Source of the DNA: an uncultured Alphaproteobacteria bacterium
GTDB taxonomy: Bacteria; Pseudomonadota; Alphaproteobacteria; GCA-2731375
Assembly: GCA_951812805.1 (NCBI GenBank)
Contig: CATOSZ010000003.1
Coordinates: 62,001 to 126,000, forward strand
Direction of reading: 5' to 3'
DNA length: 64,000 nucleotides
The stretch's first letter is position 1. Each line of letters starts with the position of its first letter. Of this stretch, positions 22,984 to 31,068 are shown in pieces. The notes below the pieces were generated by a model that worked only from the letters and a program-made list of their open reading frames with translations, ran no database searches and was not told the DNA's origin. The position numbers and the translations under genes are program-made.

Positions 22984-24873
22984 ATGGATCTGGTGGCGAT
23001 GAGGGCGACTAAAGCTGAAGAGTTTTCGCCGGTAGGGGCGGAACGGCAGACCTTGGAATCGGTTGTTGTTCGCTTCGCGGGCGATTCGGGTGACGGCGTG
23101 CAGCTGACCGGCAGCCAGTTCACCCAGGCGACGGCGCTCGCCGGCAACGACCTGGCGACCTTCCCGGACTTCCCGGCGGAGATCCGGGCGCCGATCGGCA
23201 CCACCTATGGCGTCTCGGCCTTCCAGATCAATTTCGGTGCCCGCAAGATCATGACGGCCGGCGACCAGCCGGACGTGCTGGTGGCGCTGAACCCGGCGGC
23301 CTTGAAGGTCAACCTCGGCGACCTGAAGCAGGGCGGCGTGGTGATCATCGATTCGGGCACGGTCACCGATCGCAACCTGCGCAAGGCGGGCTTCGAGGCC
23401 AACCCGCTGGAGGACGGCACCCTCGACGACTACATCGTCTTCCCCGTCGACGTCTCGAAGATGACGCTGGAGGCGGTGAAGCATACCGGGCTCAGCCAGA
23501 AGGACGCGCTGCGCTGCAAGAACCTGTGGACGCTGGGCCTGGTCTATTGGCTGTACGACCGCGACCGCTCGCCGACGGTGGATTGGCTGCAGGCCAAGTT
23601 CGTCAAGCGGCCGGAAATCGCCGAAGCGAACATCGCCGCCCTCAACGCCGGCCATATCTACGCGGAAGCCGCGGAACTGCCGAGCGGGCTCGGCGGATAC
23701 ACGGTCGAGGCGGCGGAGATCGCGCCCGGTCTCTATCGCACTGTCACCGGCGCGGAGGCGCTGGCCTGGGGCCTGGCGGCGGGAACGCAGCTCGCCGACC
23801 TGAAGATGGTCTTTGCCTCCTATCCGATCACGCCCGCCTCGAACCTGCTGCATGTGCTCGCCAACATGAAGCATTTCGACATCATGACCTTCCAGGCGGA
23901 GGACGAGATCGCCGCGGTCTGCGCCGCGATCGGCGCCTCCTATGCGGGCTCGATCGGCGTTACCTCGTCGTCCGGCCCAGGCGTCGCGCTGAAAGGCGAG
24001 GCGATCGGCCTCGCCATCAGTACGGAGCTGCCGCTCGTCATCGTCAACTCGCAGCGCGCCGGCCCCTCGACCGGCATGCCGACGAAGACGGAACAGTCGG
24101 ATCTCTACCAGTCGGTCTTCGGCCGCAACGCCGATAGCCCCCTGGCGGTCATCGCGGCGCGCGCGCCCGCCGACGCCTTCGAATGCGGCATCGAGGCGAT
24201 CCGCCTCGCCACCAAATACATGACCCCGGTGATCGTGCTGACCGACGGCTACATCGCCAACGCGGCGGAGCCCTGGTGCATTCCGGACATGGACGATTAC
24301 GAGCCGTTCCCGGTCAGCTTCCACCAGGAGACCGAGGGCTTCCAGCCCTTCCAGCGGGTACCCGAGACCGGCGCCCGGGTCTGGGCGGTGCCGGGCACCC
24401 CGGGGCTGGAGCATCGCATCGGCGGCATCGAGAAGGATTACAACTCGGGCCACATCAGCTACGACCCGGCGAACCACGAGACCATGACGCAGACCCGGGC
24501 GGCCAAGATCCTCGGCATCGCGAACGACGTGCCCGAGCAGACCGTCGACCAGGGCGAGGCGGGCGGCAAGATCGCCGTCGTCGGCTGGGGCTCGACGTAC
24601 GGGCCGATCAGCCGGGCGGTGAACAACCTGCGCCAGGACGGCGTGGACGTCAGCCATGTCCACCTGCGCTATATCTGGCCGCTGCCGCGAAACCTGGGCG
24701 AATTGCTCGGCGGTTTCGACAAGGTGATCGTGCCGGAGATGAACAGCGGCCAGCTGGTCACCGTGTTGCGCTCCGAATACCTGATCCCGGCCCAGGGCCT
24801 GAACAAGGTCACCGGCCAGCCCTTCAAGATCGCGGAGATCATGACCGCGATCCACGAGCAGAACGAGGCTTGA
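22984..24873 (+). CDS. korA: 2-oxoacid:ferredoxin oxidoreductase, fused gamma-alpha subunit
   Basis: A 629-residue subunit of the two-component 2-oxoglutarate (or related 2-oxoacid):ferredoxin oxidoreductase, which converts 2-oxoacid plus CoA to acyl-CoA and CO2 while reducing a low-potential carrier. The N-terminal gamma domain has RFAGDSGDGVQLTG and PDFPAEIRAPIGT; the alpha part begins near GNxAxAWGLAAG and contains ASYPITPAS and SSSGPGVALKGE. ATG 22984 is used; ATG 22999 is an alternative. Only one base separates its stop from korB. Confidence 0.88.
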   Translation: MDLVAMRATKAEEFSPVGAERQTLESVVVRFAGDSGDGVQLTGSQFTQATALAGNDLATFPDFPAEIRAPIGTTYGVSAFQINFGARKIMTAGDQPDVLVALNPAALKVNLGDLKQGGVVIIDSGTVTDRNLRKAGFEANPLEDGTLDDYIVFPVDVSKMTLEAVKHTGLSQKDALRCKNLWTLGLVYWLYDRDRSPTVDWLQAKFVKRPEIAEANIAALNAGHIYAEAAELPSGLGGYTVEAAEIAPGLYRTVTGAEALAWGLAAGTQLADLKMVFASYPITPASNLLHVLANMKHFDIMTFQAEDEIAAVCAAIGASYAGSIGVTSSSGPGVALKGEAIGLAISTELPLVIVNSQRAGPSTGMPTKTEQSDLYQSVFGRNADSPLAVIAARAPADAFECGIEAIRLATKYMTPVIVLTDGYIANAAEPWCIPDMDDYEPFPVSFHQETEGFQPFQRVPETGARVWAVPGTPGLEHRIGGIEKDYNSGHISYDPANHETMTQTRAAKILGIANDVPEQTVDQGEAGGKIAVVGWGSTYGPISRAVNNLRQDGVDVSHVHLRYIWPLPRNLGELLGGFDKVIVPEMNSGQLVTVLRSEYLIPAQGLNKVTGQPFKIAEIMTAIHEQNEA

Positions 24874-24874
24874 G

Positions 24875-25897
24875 ATGAACGCCCCCACAGCCGTCGAGAA
24901 GCTGAAGCCCAAGGATTTCGCGACCGACCAGGAGGTACGCTGGTGCCCGGGTTGCGGCGACTACGCCATCCTGAAAGGGGTGCAGAAGACGCTGGCCGAC
25001 CTCGGCTCGCGGCCGGAGAACACGGTGTTCGTCTCCGGCATCGGCTGTTCCTCGCGCTTCCCCTATTACATGGCGACCTACGGGTTCCATACCATTCACG
25101 GTCGCGCCCCGGCGGTCGCCACGGGCGTGAAGCTGGCCAACCCAGAGCTCGACGTCTGGATCGTCACCGGCGACGGCGACGGGCTGTCGATCGGCGGCAA
25201 TCACCTGCTGCATGTGCTGCGCCGCAACGTCGACGTGCAGGTCCTGCTATTCAACAACGAGATCTACGGTCTGACCAAGGGGCAGTATTCGCCGACCTCG
25301 CGGATCGGCACGCGCTCGCCCTCGACGCCGCGCGGCTCGGTCGACCTGCCGCTCTCGCCATCGGTCTTCGCGCTTGGCGCCGGTGCCACATTCGTCGCCC
25401 GTTCCGTCGACACGCAGCAGAAGCACATGCCGGGCGTGCTGCAGGCCGCGCACGGGCACAAGGGTGCCTCCTTCGTCGAACTGTTCCAGAACTGCATCGT
25501 CTACAACGACGCGGTGTTCGACTATTTCACCGACCGCTCGGTCGTCGCCGACCAGCAGATCGAGGTGATCCACGGCGAGCCGCTGATCTACGGCAAGGAC
25601 CGGGACAAGGGCCTTCGCCTGGCCGCCGGCGGCCTGGGGCTGGAGGCCGTGACCCTCGGCGAGGACGGCGTCACCGAAGCCGACCTCATGGTTCACGACG
25701 AGGGCAACCGCACGCTCGCCACGCTGCTGGCCGAGATGCAGGCGCCCGAAATGCCGGTGGCGATGGGCGTGCTCTATCGCACGGGCAAGGACTCCTACGA
25801 GCAATCGGTCGTGGCACAAATGGCCGAGGCCAAGGCGGCGTCGACCAAGCCCGACCTGAACGCGTTGTTGCGCTCGGGCTCGACCTGGACGGTTTGA
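24875..25897 (+). CDS. korB: 2-oxoacid:ferredoxin oxidoreductase beta subunit
   Basis: A 340-residue thiamine-diphosphate subunit that partners KorA. The [4Fe-4S] ligands are visible in RWCPGCGDY and GIGCSSRFPY, with a probable fourth Cys in FQNCIVYND. The TPP/Mg motif is GDGDGLSIGGNH...NN. The LTKGQYSPTS and TPRGS segments are typical of the KorB group, which favours 2-oxoglutarate over pyruvate. Confidence 0.9.
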   Translation: MNAPTAVEKLKPKDFATDQEVRWCPGCGDYAILKGVQKTLADLGSRPENTVFVSGIGCSSRFPYYMATYGFHTIHGRAPAVATGVKLANPELDVWIVTGDGDGLSIGGNHLLHVLRRNVDVQVLLFNNEIYGLTKGQYSPTSRIGTRSPSTPRGSVDLPLSPSVFALGAGATFVARSVDTQQKHMPGVLQAAHGHKGASFVELFQNCIVYNDAVFDYFTDRSVVADQQIEVIHGEPLIYGKDRDKGLRLAAGGLGLEAVTLGEDGVTEADLMVHDEGNRTLATLLAEMQAPEMPVAMGVLYRTGKDSYEQSVVAQMAEAKAASTKPDLNALLRSGSTWTV

Positions 25898-25914
25898 GCC
25901 GCCGGAACATTCTT

Positions 25915-25935
25915 CGCCCGCGGTCCTCGCGGGCG
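25915..25935 (+). terminator. GC hairpin after korB
   Basis: A perfect 8-bp stem (CGCCCGCG/CGCGGGCG) with a 5-nt loop between korB and the reductase gene, without a U-tract. It may attenuate or stabilise rather than terminate. Confidence 0.35.
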
Positions 25936-25969
25936 TCATGACAGACACCTTGTTTGGGGGAGGTGCGGC

Positions 25970-27271
25970 ATGGGGATTTCTGTTGCCATCGTCGGTTCGG
26001 GGCCGAGCGGCTTCTACACCGCCGACGCCCTGGTGAAGTCGGACGTCGACTGCGAGGTCGACATCATCGAGCGCCTGCCGGCGCCGCACGGGCTGATCCG
26101 TTATGGCGTGGCACCGGACCACCAGACCACGAAGAACGTCTCCCGCGCCTTCGACAAGACCGGCGGCGACGGTGCGGTCCGCTACTGGGGCAACGTCGAG
26201 GTCGGACGGGACATCTCCCTCGACCGGCTGCGCGAGCTTTATGACGCGGTGGTCCTGGCGGTCGGCTCGCCCTTCGACCGCAAGCTCGGCATTCCGGGCG
26301 AGGACAAGCTCGGCGTCTTCGGCTCGGCCGAGTTCGTCGGCTGGTACAACGCCCATCCCGATTTCCGCGACCTGAACCCCAATCTCGACATCACCGGCGC
26401 GGCCGTCATCGGCGTCGGCAACGTGGCGATCGACATCGCCCGCGTGCTGGTCAAGACGCGGGAGGAGATGGCGACGTCCGACATCCCGGACTATGCCCTC
26501 GACCCGATCCAGGCCGCCCCGATCACCGACGTCTACATGTTTGGCCGGCGCGGCGCGCTCGATGCCAAGTTCACCAACGTCGAGCTGCGTGAGATGGGTC
26601 ATCTCACCAACTGTCATCCGGTCGTCGACCCCGCGCAGCTGCCCGACTCCGTCGACGACATGGAGAATTCACGGGACAAGCGGCTGAAGGAGCGTAACCT
26701 CGCGAGCTTGCGGGAATTCACGACGCTGGATCCGGCCGGCAAGAACAAGCGCTGTCACTTCGCCTTCCTGGCCTCGCCCCTGGAGATCCTGGGCGGCGAG
26801 CGGGTCGAAGGCCTGCTGATGGAACGCAACGAAGTGGTCGACGGCCGCGCCGTCGGCACCGGCGAAACCTTCGAGATCGAGTGCGGTATGGTCGCCGCCG
26901 CCATCGGCTATCAGGGCGAGCCGATCGAAGGCGCCCCCTTCGACGAGTGGAGCGGCACCGTGGTCAACGAAGACGGCCGGGTCGCCGACGGCCTCTATGC
27001 CGTCGGCTGGATCAAGCGCGGGCCGACGGGCGTTATCGGCACCAACAAGGTCGACGGGCGCGACGCCGCCAAGCAGATCGTCGCCGACATCACGGATGGC
27101 GGCAAGCCGGGCCGCGCCGGCCTGGAGAGCGAACTTCGCGCGGGCAGCACCCGCTGGATCGACTATGGCCAGTGGCAACGCATAAAGGCGGTGGAGGAGG
27201 AGAGCGCGCCTGCCCCCTCGCCGCGGCGCAAGCTCGCCACCGTCGACGAGATGCTGGCGGTCCTCGGCTAG
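25970..27271 (+). CDS. FprA-type ferredoxin-NADP reductase
   Basis: A 433-residue adrenodoxin-reductase-like flavoprotein moving electrons between ferredoxin and NADP(H). The FAD-binding GxGxxG is VAIVGSGPSGFYTADAL; PHGLIRYGVAPDH is the family signature. The NADP fold includes VIGVGNVAIDIARVL and FGRRG, and the C-terminal GWIKRGPTGVIGTNK closes the FAD site. A GGGGGAGG site precedes the ATG. Placed directly after korAB, it likely feeds or drains the oxidoreductase. Confidence 0.9.
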   Translation: MGISVAIVGSGPSGFYTADALVKSDVDCEVDIIERLPAPHGLIRYGVAPDHQTTKNVSRAFDKTGGDGAVRYWGNVEVGRDISLDRLRELYDAVVLAVGSPFDRKLGIPGEDKLGVFGSAEFVGWYNAHPDFRDLNPNLDITGAAVIGVGNVAIDIARVLVKTREEMATSDIPDYALDPIQAAPITDVYMFGRRGALDAKFTNVELREMGHLTNCHPVVDPAQLPDSVDDMENSRDKRLKERNLASLREFTTLDPAGKNKRCHFAFLASPLEILGGERVEGLLMERNEVVDGRAVGTGETFEIECGMVAAAIGYQGEPIEGAPFDEWSGTVVNEDGRVADGLYAVGWIKRGPTGVIGTNKVDGRDAAKQIVADITDGGKPGRAGLESELRAGSTRWIDYGQWQRIKAVEEESAPAPSPRRKLATVDEMLAVLG

Positions 27272-27276
27272 AGTCG

Positions 27277-28275
27277 ATGTCGGCGCGGGCGCGCTATCGC
27301 TTTCGCATCAACGGGCGGCAGTACGACCAGCCGATCGATCCACGAGACGCCTTGTCGGACCTGCTCGGCCCCGAATTCGACCGTGCACGCATCGAAACGG
27401 ACTGCGTCGACGGCGCCTGCGGGCGCTGCGCGGTGCTGGTCAACGGGCGCCAGGTGAAGGCCTGCCAGGTGACCGCGGCGCCCGGCGACGACGCCGTCGT
27501 CACCACGGTCGAGGCCTTGACCAATCACGGTTTCCTCTCGCGCATCCAACAGGCATTCCTGCGCCGGGGCGCGGCGCCCTGCGGGCGGTGCACGCCGGCG
27601 ATGCTGGTCGCGACGACGGAGCTGCTGGCCCGCCGCGCCGCGCCGAGCCGGGCGGAGCTCACCGCCAGGATCGCGGGCGTGCGCTGTCTATGCGGCGATT
27701 ACGAAGCCATCCTCGAGGCCATGGCCGCCGCCGTCGAGGTGGAACCCGAAGCGGGCCTGGACCCCCGCGACGGCCCGCACGCGGACGTCGTCACCGGGCG
27801 GGCCCGTGCGATGTCGGTGCCGATCGAGATCGATCTCTCCCCCGCTGCCGGGCCGACGCCCGCCCCGCTCACCGCATGGGCAACGGCGGTGCCGCCGCCG
27901 GACGAAGGGCTGGCGCGCGGGTTCGGCTGGGGCGGCGGGACGGCCGCGCGCCTCGCCGACCTGGCGATCGACCGGGAAACCGGCGCGGTCCGCGTCGCCG
28001 CCATTCATGCCCCGCGCGGCGAGGATGATCCGGCCACGCTTCGCCGCCATACGGTTCGGGGGCTCGTCGCCCTCGATCCACACGCGCGGGCGCCGGACGT
28101 CGTGGAGGCGCCGGCCCATGTCTTCCACGACCTGTCGGGCCACCCCCGGGAGACGGCCGCCGCCGGCGCCCGGGCCTGCGCCCTGGCGGTGCTGGACGCG
28201 TTGCACGCCCTCGCGATTCCCACGCCCGGGAACCGCATGCCGGGCCCCGAAGCGATCTGGCGCACCCTCACGTAA
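27277..28275 (+). CDS. 2Fe-2S protein of the CoxS/XdhA type with a degenerate C-terminal extension
   Basis: A 332-residue protein starting 5 bp after the reductase stop. Residues 1-150 look like the small subunit of molybdenum hydroxylases. All eight cluster cysteines are in place: C43, C48, C51, C63 (plant-ferredoxin-type cluster) and C102, C105, C137, C139 (CGRCTPAM...CLC, helical cluster). Residues ~175-332 resemble the distal end of the molybdopterin large subunit (LAIDRETGAVRVAAIHA, TLRRHTVRGLVALDPH, GPEAIWRTL) without the cofactor-binding body. It could be the electron acceptor of KorAB; no Mo subunit is present. Confidence 0.7.
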   Translation: MSARARYRFRINGRQYDQPIDPRDALSDLLGPEFDRARIETDCVDGACGRCAVLVNGRQVKACQVTAAPGDDAVVTTVEALTNHGFLSRIQQAFLRRGAAPCGRCTPAMLVATTELLARRAAPSRAELTARIAGVRCLCGDYEAILEAMAAAVEVEPEAGLDPRDGPHADVVTGRARAMSVPIEIDLSPAAGPTPAPLTAWATAVPPPDEGLARGFGWGGGTAARLADLAIDRETGAVRVAAIHAPRGEDDPATLRRHTVRGLVALDPHARAPDVVEAPAHVFHDLSGHPRETAAAGARACALAVLDALHALAIPTPGNRMPGPEAIWRTLT

Positions 28276-28335
28276 CCCGTCCTTAACCGTCGCCGTGCTT
28301 AGTTCCGCCCGGTATCCGTTTCTCCGAGGCGCCCC

Positions 28336-28890
28336 ATGGCGACGTACAGTCTGGACCGGTTCTCCTTCCTCGTGGTCGAGGACAGTCTCTATCTCCGCTC
28401 CCTCATCAACCAGTCGCTGAACGCGCTCGGCATCGGCACGATCCGATCCGTCGATCACGGCGGCGAGGCGATCGACGTCCTGCGGCTGATGAAGAACGAT
28501 CCGATGCGCGCCGGCATCATGAATGTCGACGTCATCATGTCGAATTGGCAGATGTCGCCGGTGGACGGGCTGATGCTGCTGCGCTGGGTGCGCCGGCACA
28601 AGGAATCGCCGGATCGCTTCATCCCCTTCATCATGGTCACCGGCCATGCCGATCCCCCCAGCGTGTCCCAGGCGCGCGACCTCGGCGTCACCGAGATGAT
28701 CGCCAAGCCGTTCTCCGCCCAATCGATCGCCGCGCGGGTCCTGCAGGTGATCGACCGGCCGCGCCAATTCCTGCATACGGCCGACTATTTCGGCCCCGAC
28801 CGCCGCCGCCGTCACGACACGCCGCGGGGCGGCGAACGCCGGATACTCGCCGAGGAAGACATCGAGGTGGTCCATGTCAACCGCGCCTGA
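28336..28890 (+). CDS. Receiver-domain protein lacking the phospho-aspartate
   Basis: A 184-residue stand-alone CheY-like receiver. The acidic pair (VVEDS), the Thr switch (MVTG) and the conserved Lys (IAKPF) are present, but the phosphorylation site reads VIMSNWQMSPVDG, placing Asn70 where Asp is expected. A basic C-terminal tail (FGPDRRRRHD, GGERR) follows. It may act as a phosphorylation-independent receiver. The next gene overlaps it by 17 bp. Confidence 0.8.
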   Translation: MATYSLDRFSFLVVEDSLYLRSLINQSLNALGIGTIRSVDHGGEAIDVLRLMKNDPMRAGIMNVDVIMSNWQMSPVDGLMLLRWVRRHKESPDRFIPFIMVTGHADPPSVSQARDLGVTEMIAKPFSAQSIAARVLQVIDRPRQFLHTADYFGPDRRRRHDTPRGGERRILAEEDIEVVHVNRA

Positions 28891-29407
28891 ACGTGTAACA
28901 ACGGCGCCCAAGGCAAAAGTCCGGATCTACCGGCTCTCGAACCGCTTGCATCAAAAGGCGAACCAAGGCGGCGGCGGCGGCGGGCCCGGCGAATTCAGCC
29001 TGGAGGCGCTGAAGGCGGCGGAGGCCGAATTCGCCAAGATGGCGGAGGACTATCCCGACTGGGTGCAGGGCCATATCCGCAACCTCTACGACCATCACGG
29101 CCGTTCCGTCGATACGCCGGAACAGCGCCACCAGCATTTCAAGGCCCTGAACGAAATCGCCCATGATCTGAAGGGCCAGGGCGGCACCTTCGGCTATCCG
29201 CTGATCAGCTATTTCGGCGCGTCGCTGTTCGACTGCACGCGGCCGCGCGAGAACTATCTCGACGAGCATGTGGAGATCGTGAAGTCACACATCGACGCCA
29301 TGAACGCCGTGGTCAAAGGCCGGGTGCGCGGTGGTGGCGGCGAGGTCGGTGAGGAGCTGAAGGCGACGCTCGCCCAGGCGATCGAGAAATACTCCAACCT
29401 CGAATAG
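28874..29407 (+). CDS. Histidine phosphotransfer (HPt) domain protein
   Basis: A 177-residue helical protein with an HPt motif (NEIAHDLKGQGGTFGYPL). His97 is the probable phospho-acceptor in HDLKG. The N-terminal 40 residues contain a glycine run (GGGGGG) that is probably a linker. It overlaps the receiver gene by 17 bp, so the two are translationally coupled and likely work together. Confidence 0.78.
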   Translation: MSTAPERVTTAPKAKVRIYRLSNRLHQKANQGGGGGGPGEFSLEALKAAEAEFAKMAEDYPDWVQGHIRNLYDHHGRSVDTPEQRHQHFKALNEIAHDLKGQGGTFGYPLISYFGASLFDCTRPRENYLDEHVEIVKSHIDAMNAVVKGRVRGGGGEVGEELKATLAQAIEKYSNLE

Positions 29408-29417
29408 CAGGGGCCAC

Positions 29418-29440
29418 GGCGCCGGTGCCTGGCCGGCGCC
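29418..29440. terminator. Convergent hairpin between the HPt and deacetylase genes
   Basis: A perfect 8-bp stem (GGCGCCGG/CCGGCGCC) with a 7-nt loop in the 40-bp gap between convergent genes. It could serve both directions, though T-tracts are weak. Confidence 0.5.
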
Positions 29441-29447
29441 TTGATTC

Positions 29448-30308
29448 TCAGGCGGCCATCGCCTCGACCCGGTCGAAATCGTCGCGCGCGTCGGGCGCGA
29501 TCCGCACCGGCCGATCGCCCGCGGCCCGGGCGAGCTTCTGCTGATAGACCAGAAACTCGGGCGTCACGACGGAGGCGGCCCGGTCGTACACCGGATCGTT
29601 CGCCGCGTCGTCGAGGGACACGAACTCGAGCCCTTCGTCGATCAGGCGTTGCAGGAAGCCATCGAACACGTCGGCGAAGAACGGCACGTTGTGGCCGAGC
29701 GCGATGCCCGGAATCTCCCGCTCGAACTGGCGGCGGCAGAGCTCGACGTCGTAACGCAGCTGAGCGACGGAGAACTCCAGGAACGAGGCCTGGAGCCAGG
29801 CGATACCCTCCCGGTCGCCGGCGGCGAGGCACTTCTCGAACGCGGCGTTGTAGCGCCATTCGAAGAACCAGCTGGTGACCTCGGCCGCCCGGTACCGCTT
29901 CGCGTCCAGGTGCGCCTTCACGCGGGCGCGTTTCTCCTCCGTATCGCCCCATTGGTTGAGGGTGTAGCGGAAGTAGCGGCCGGGCGCCCGCTCGGTCCAG
30001 CGCGCGAGGTGGCGATCGGCGAGATCGATCTCCTCGATGTATCGCGCCGCCTCGACCTCGTTCAGCTTCGGGTGACCGTGCGTGTGATTGGCAACATGGT
30101 GCCCCGCCGCGCACCAGGCGTCGAGCACCCGGGCCAGCTCCGGGCGCTCCAGCAGCGACCAGGAATTGCAGAAGGCGTAGACGCCGGAAATGCCGTGGCG
30201 TTCCAAGCCGGCGATGAAGGTCTCCGCGATGCCTTCCGGCGTATACCCATCGGGATAGGGTGTGTGCGGCCACAACGGCAGGTCGTCGATGGTGAACGCC
30301 ACGCGCAT
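29448..30308 (-). CDS. Polysaccharide deacetylase family protein
   Basis: A 286-residue NodB-homology deacetylase. Visible are VAFTIDDLPLWP (catalytic and metal Asp), HHVANHTHGHPKL (metal-binding His pair) and a C-terminal YQQKLARAAG end. No signal peptide, so it may be cytoplasmic and act on a small N- or O-acyl substrate. ATG 30308 precedes MRVAFTIDD; longer in-frame starts upstream run into the pncA promoter region. Confidence 0.75.
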   Translation of the reverse strand: MRVAFTIDDLPLWPHTPYPDGYTPEGIAETFIAGLERHGISGVYAFCNSWSLLERPELARVLDAWCAAGHHVANHTHGHPKLNEVEAARYIEEIDLADRHLARWTERAPGRYFRYTLNQWGDTEEKRARVKAHLDAKRYRAAEVTSWFFEWRYNAAFEKCLAAGDREGIAWLQASFLEFSVAQLRYDVELCRRQFEREIPGIALGHNVPFFADVFDGFLQRLIDEGLEFVSLDDAANDPVYDRAASVVTPEFLVYQQKLARAAGDRPVRIAPDARDDFDRVEAMAA

Positions 30309-30444
30309 GTCTTCGCCCTCCCGACAATCGATTGCGCGCAGGATCGCACATCCGGCACCCGCCCGCACGGCTCCGGCATCGGGAGCCTTCGGGACCGGCC
30401 TCGTGCTACCATCGTCAGAGCGGAAATCGCGGGAGGTGGTGGCG

Positions 30445-31068
30445 ATGGAGATCGGCGAAGGCGACGTCCTGCTGGTGGTCGACGTGCAGAACGATTTCTG
30501 CCCCGGCGGTTCCCTGGCGGTGCCCGACGGCGACGCGGTCGTGCCGGTGATCAACCGGCTGATGACGCGTTTCGACGACGTGGTCCTGACCCAGGACTGG
30601 CACCCGCCGGGGCACAGTTCCTTCGCCTCCTCCCACCCGGGCAAGGCGCCGCTGGCGTTGATCGAGGCCGACTACGGCCCGCAGGTTCTCTGGCCCGACC
30701 ATTGCGTGCAGGGCACCGACGGGGCGGCGTTCCATGGGGACCTGGACGTCGCTCGCGCACAGTTGGTCGTGCGCAAGGGCTTTCGCGCGCACATCGATTC
30801 CTATTCCGCCTTCAAGGAGAACGACCAGAAGACCAGCACCGGGCTCGCCGGCTGCTTGCGCGAGCGCGGCGCGCGCCGGGTCTTCGCCTGCGGCCTGGCG
30901 ACCGACTTCTGCGTCAAGTGGAGCGCGCTCGACGCCCGGGCCGCCGGCTTCGAGGTCGTGCTGATCGAGGCGGCGAGCCGCGGCATCGACCTCGACGGCT
31001 CGCTCGCCGCCGCGCGGGCGGAACTGGCGGCGGCGGGCGTGGCCCTGATCGACGACCTCCCCGCATGA
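30445..31068 (+). CDS. pncA: Nicotinamidase
   Basis: A 207-residue PncA-type amidase converting nicotinamide to nicotinate and ammonia. The catalytic Asp is in LLVVDVQNDF, the metal site in TQDWHPPGHSSF, the WPDHCVQGT loop is intact, and the catalytic Cys is in GLATDFCVKWSALDA. A GGGAGGTGG site lies before ATG 30445. The stop overlaps the next gene's start (ATGA), so the pair is translationally coupled. Confidence 0.93.
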   Translation: MEIGEGDVLLVVDVQNDFCPGGSLAVPDGDAVVPVINRLMTRFDDVVLTQDWHPPGHSSFASSHPGKAPLALIEADYGPQVLWPDHCVQGTDGAAFHGDLDVARAQLVVRKGFRAHIDSYSAFKENDQKTSTGLAGCLRERGARRVFACGLATDFCVKWSALDARAAGFEVVLIEAASRGIDLDGSLAAARAELAAAGVALIDDLPA

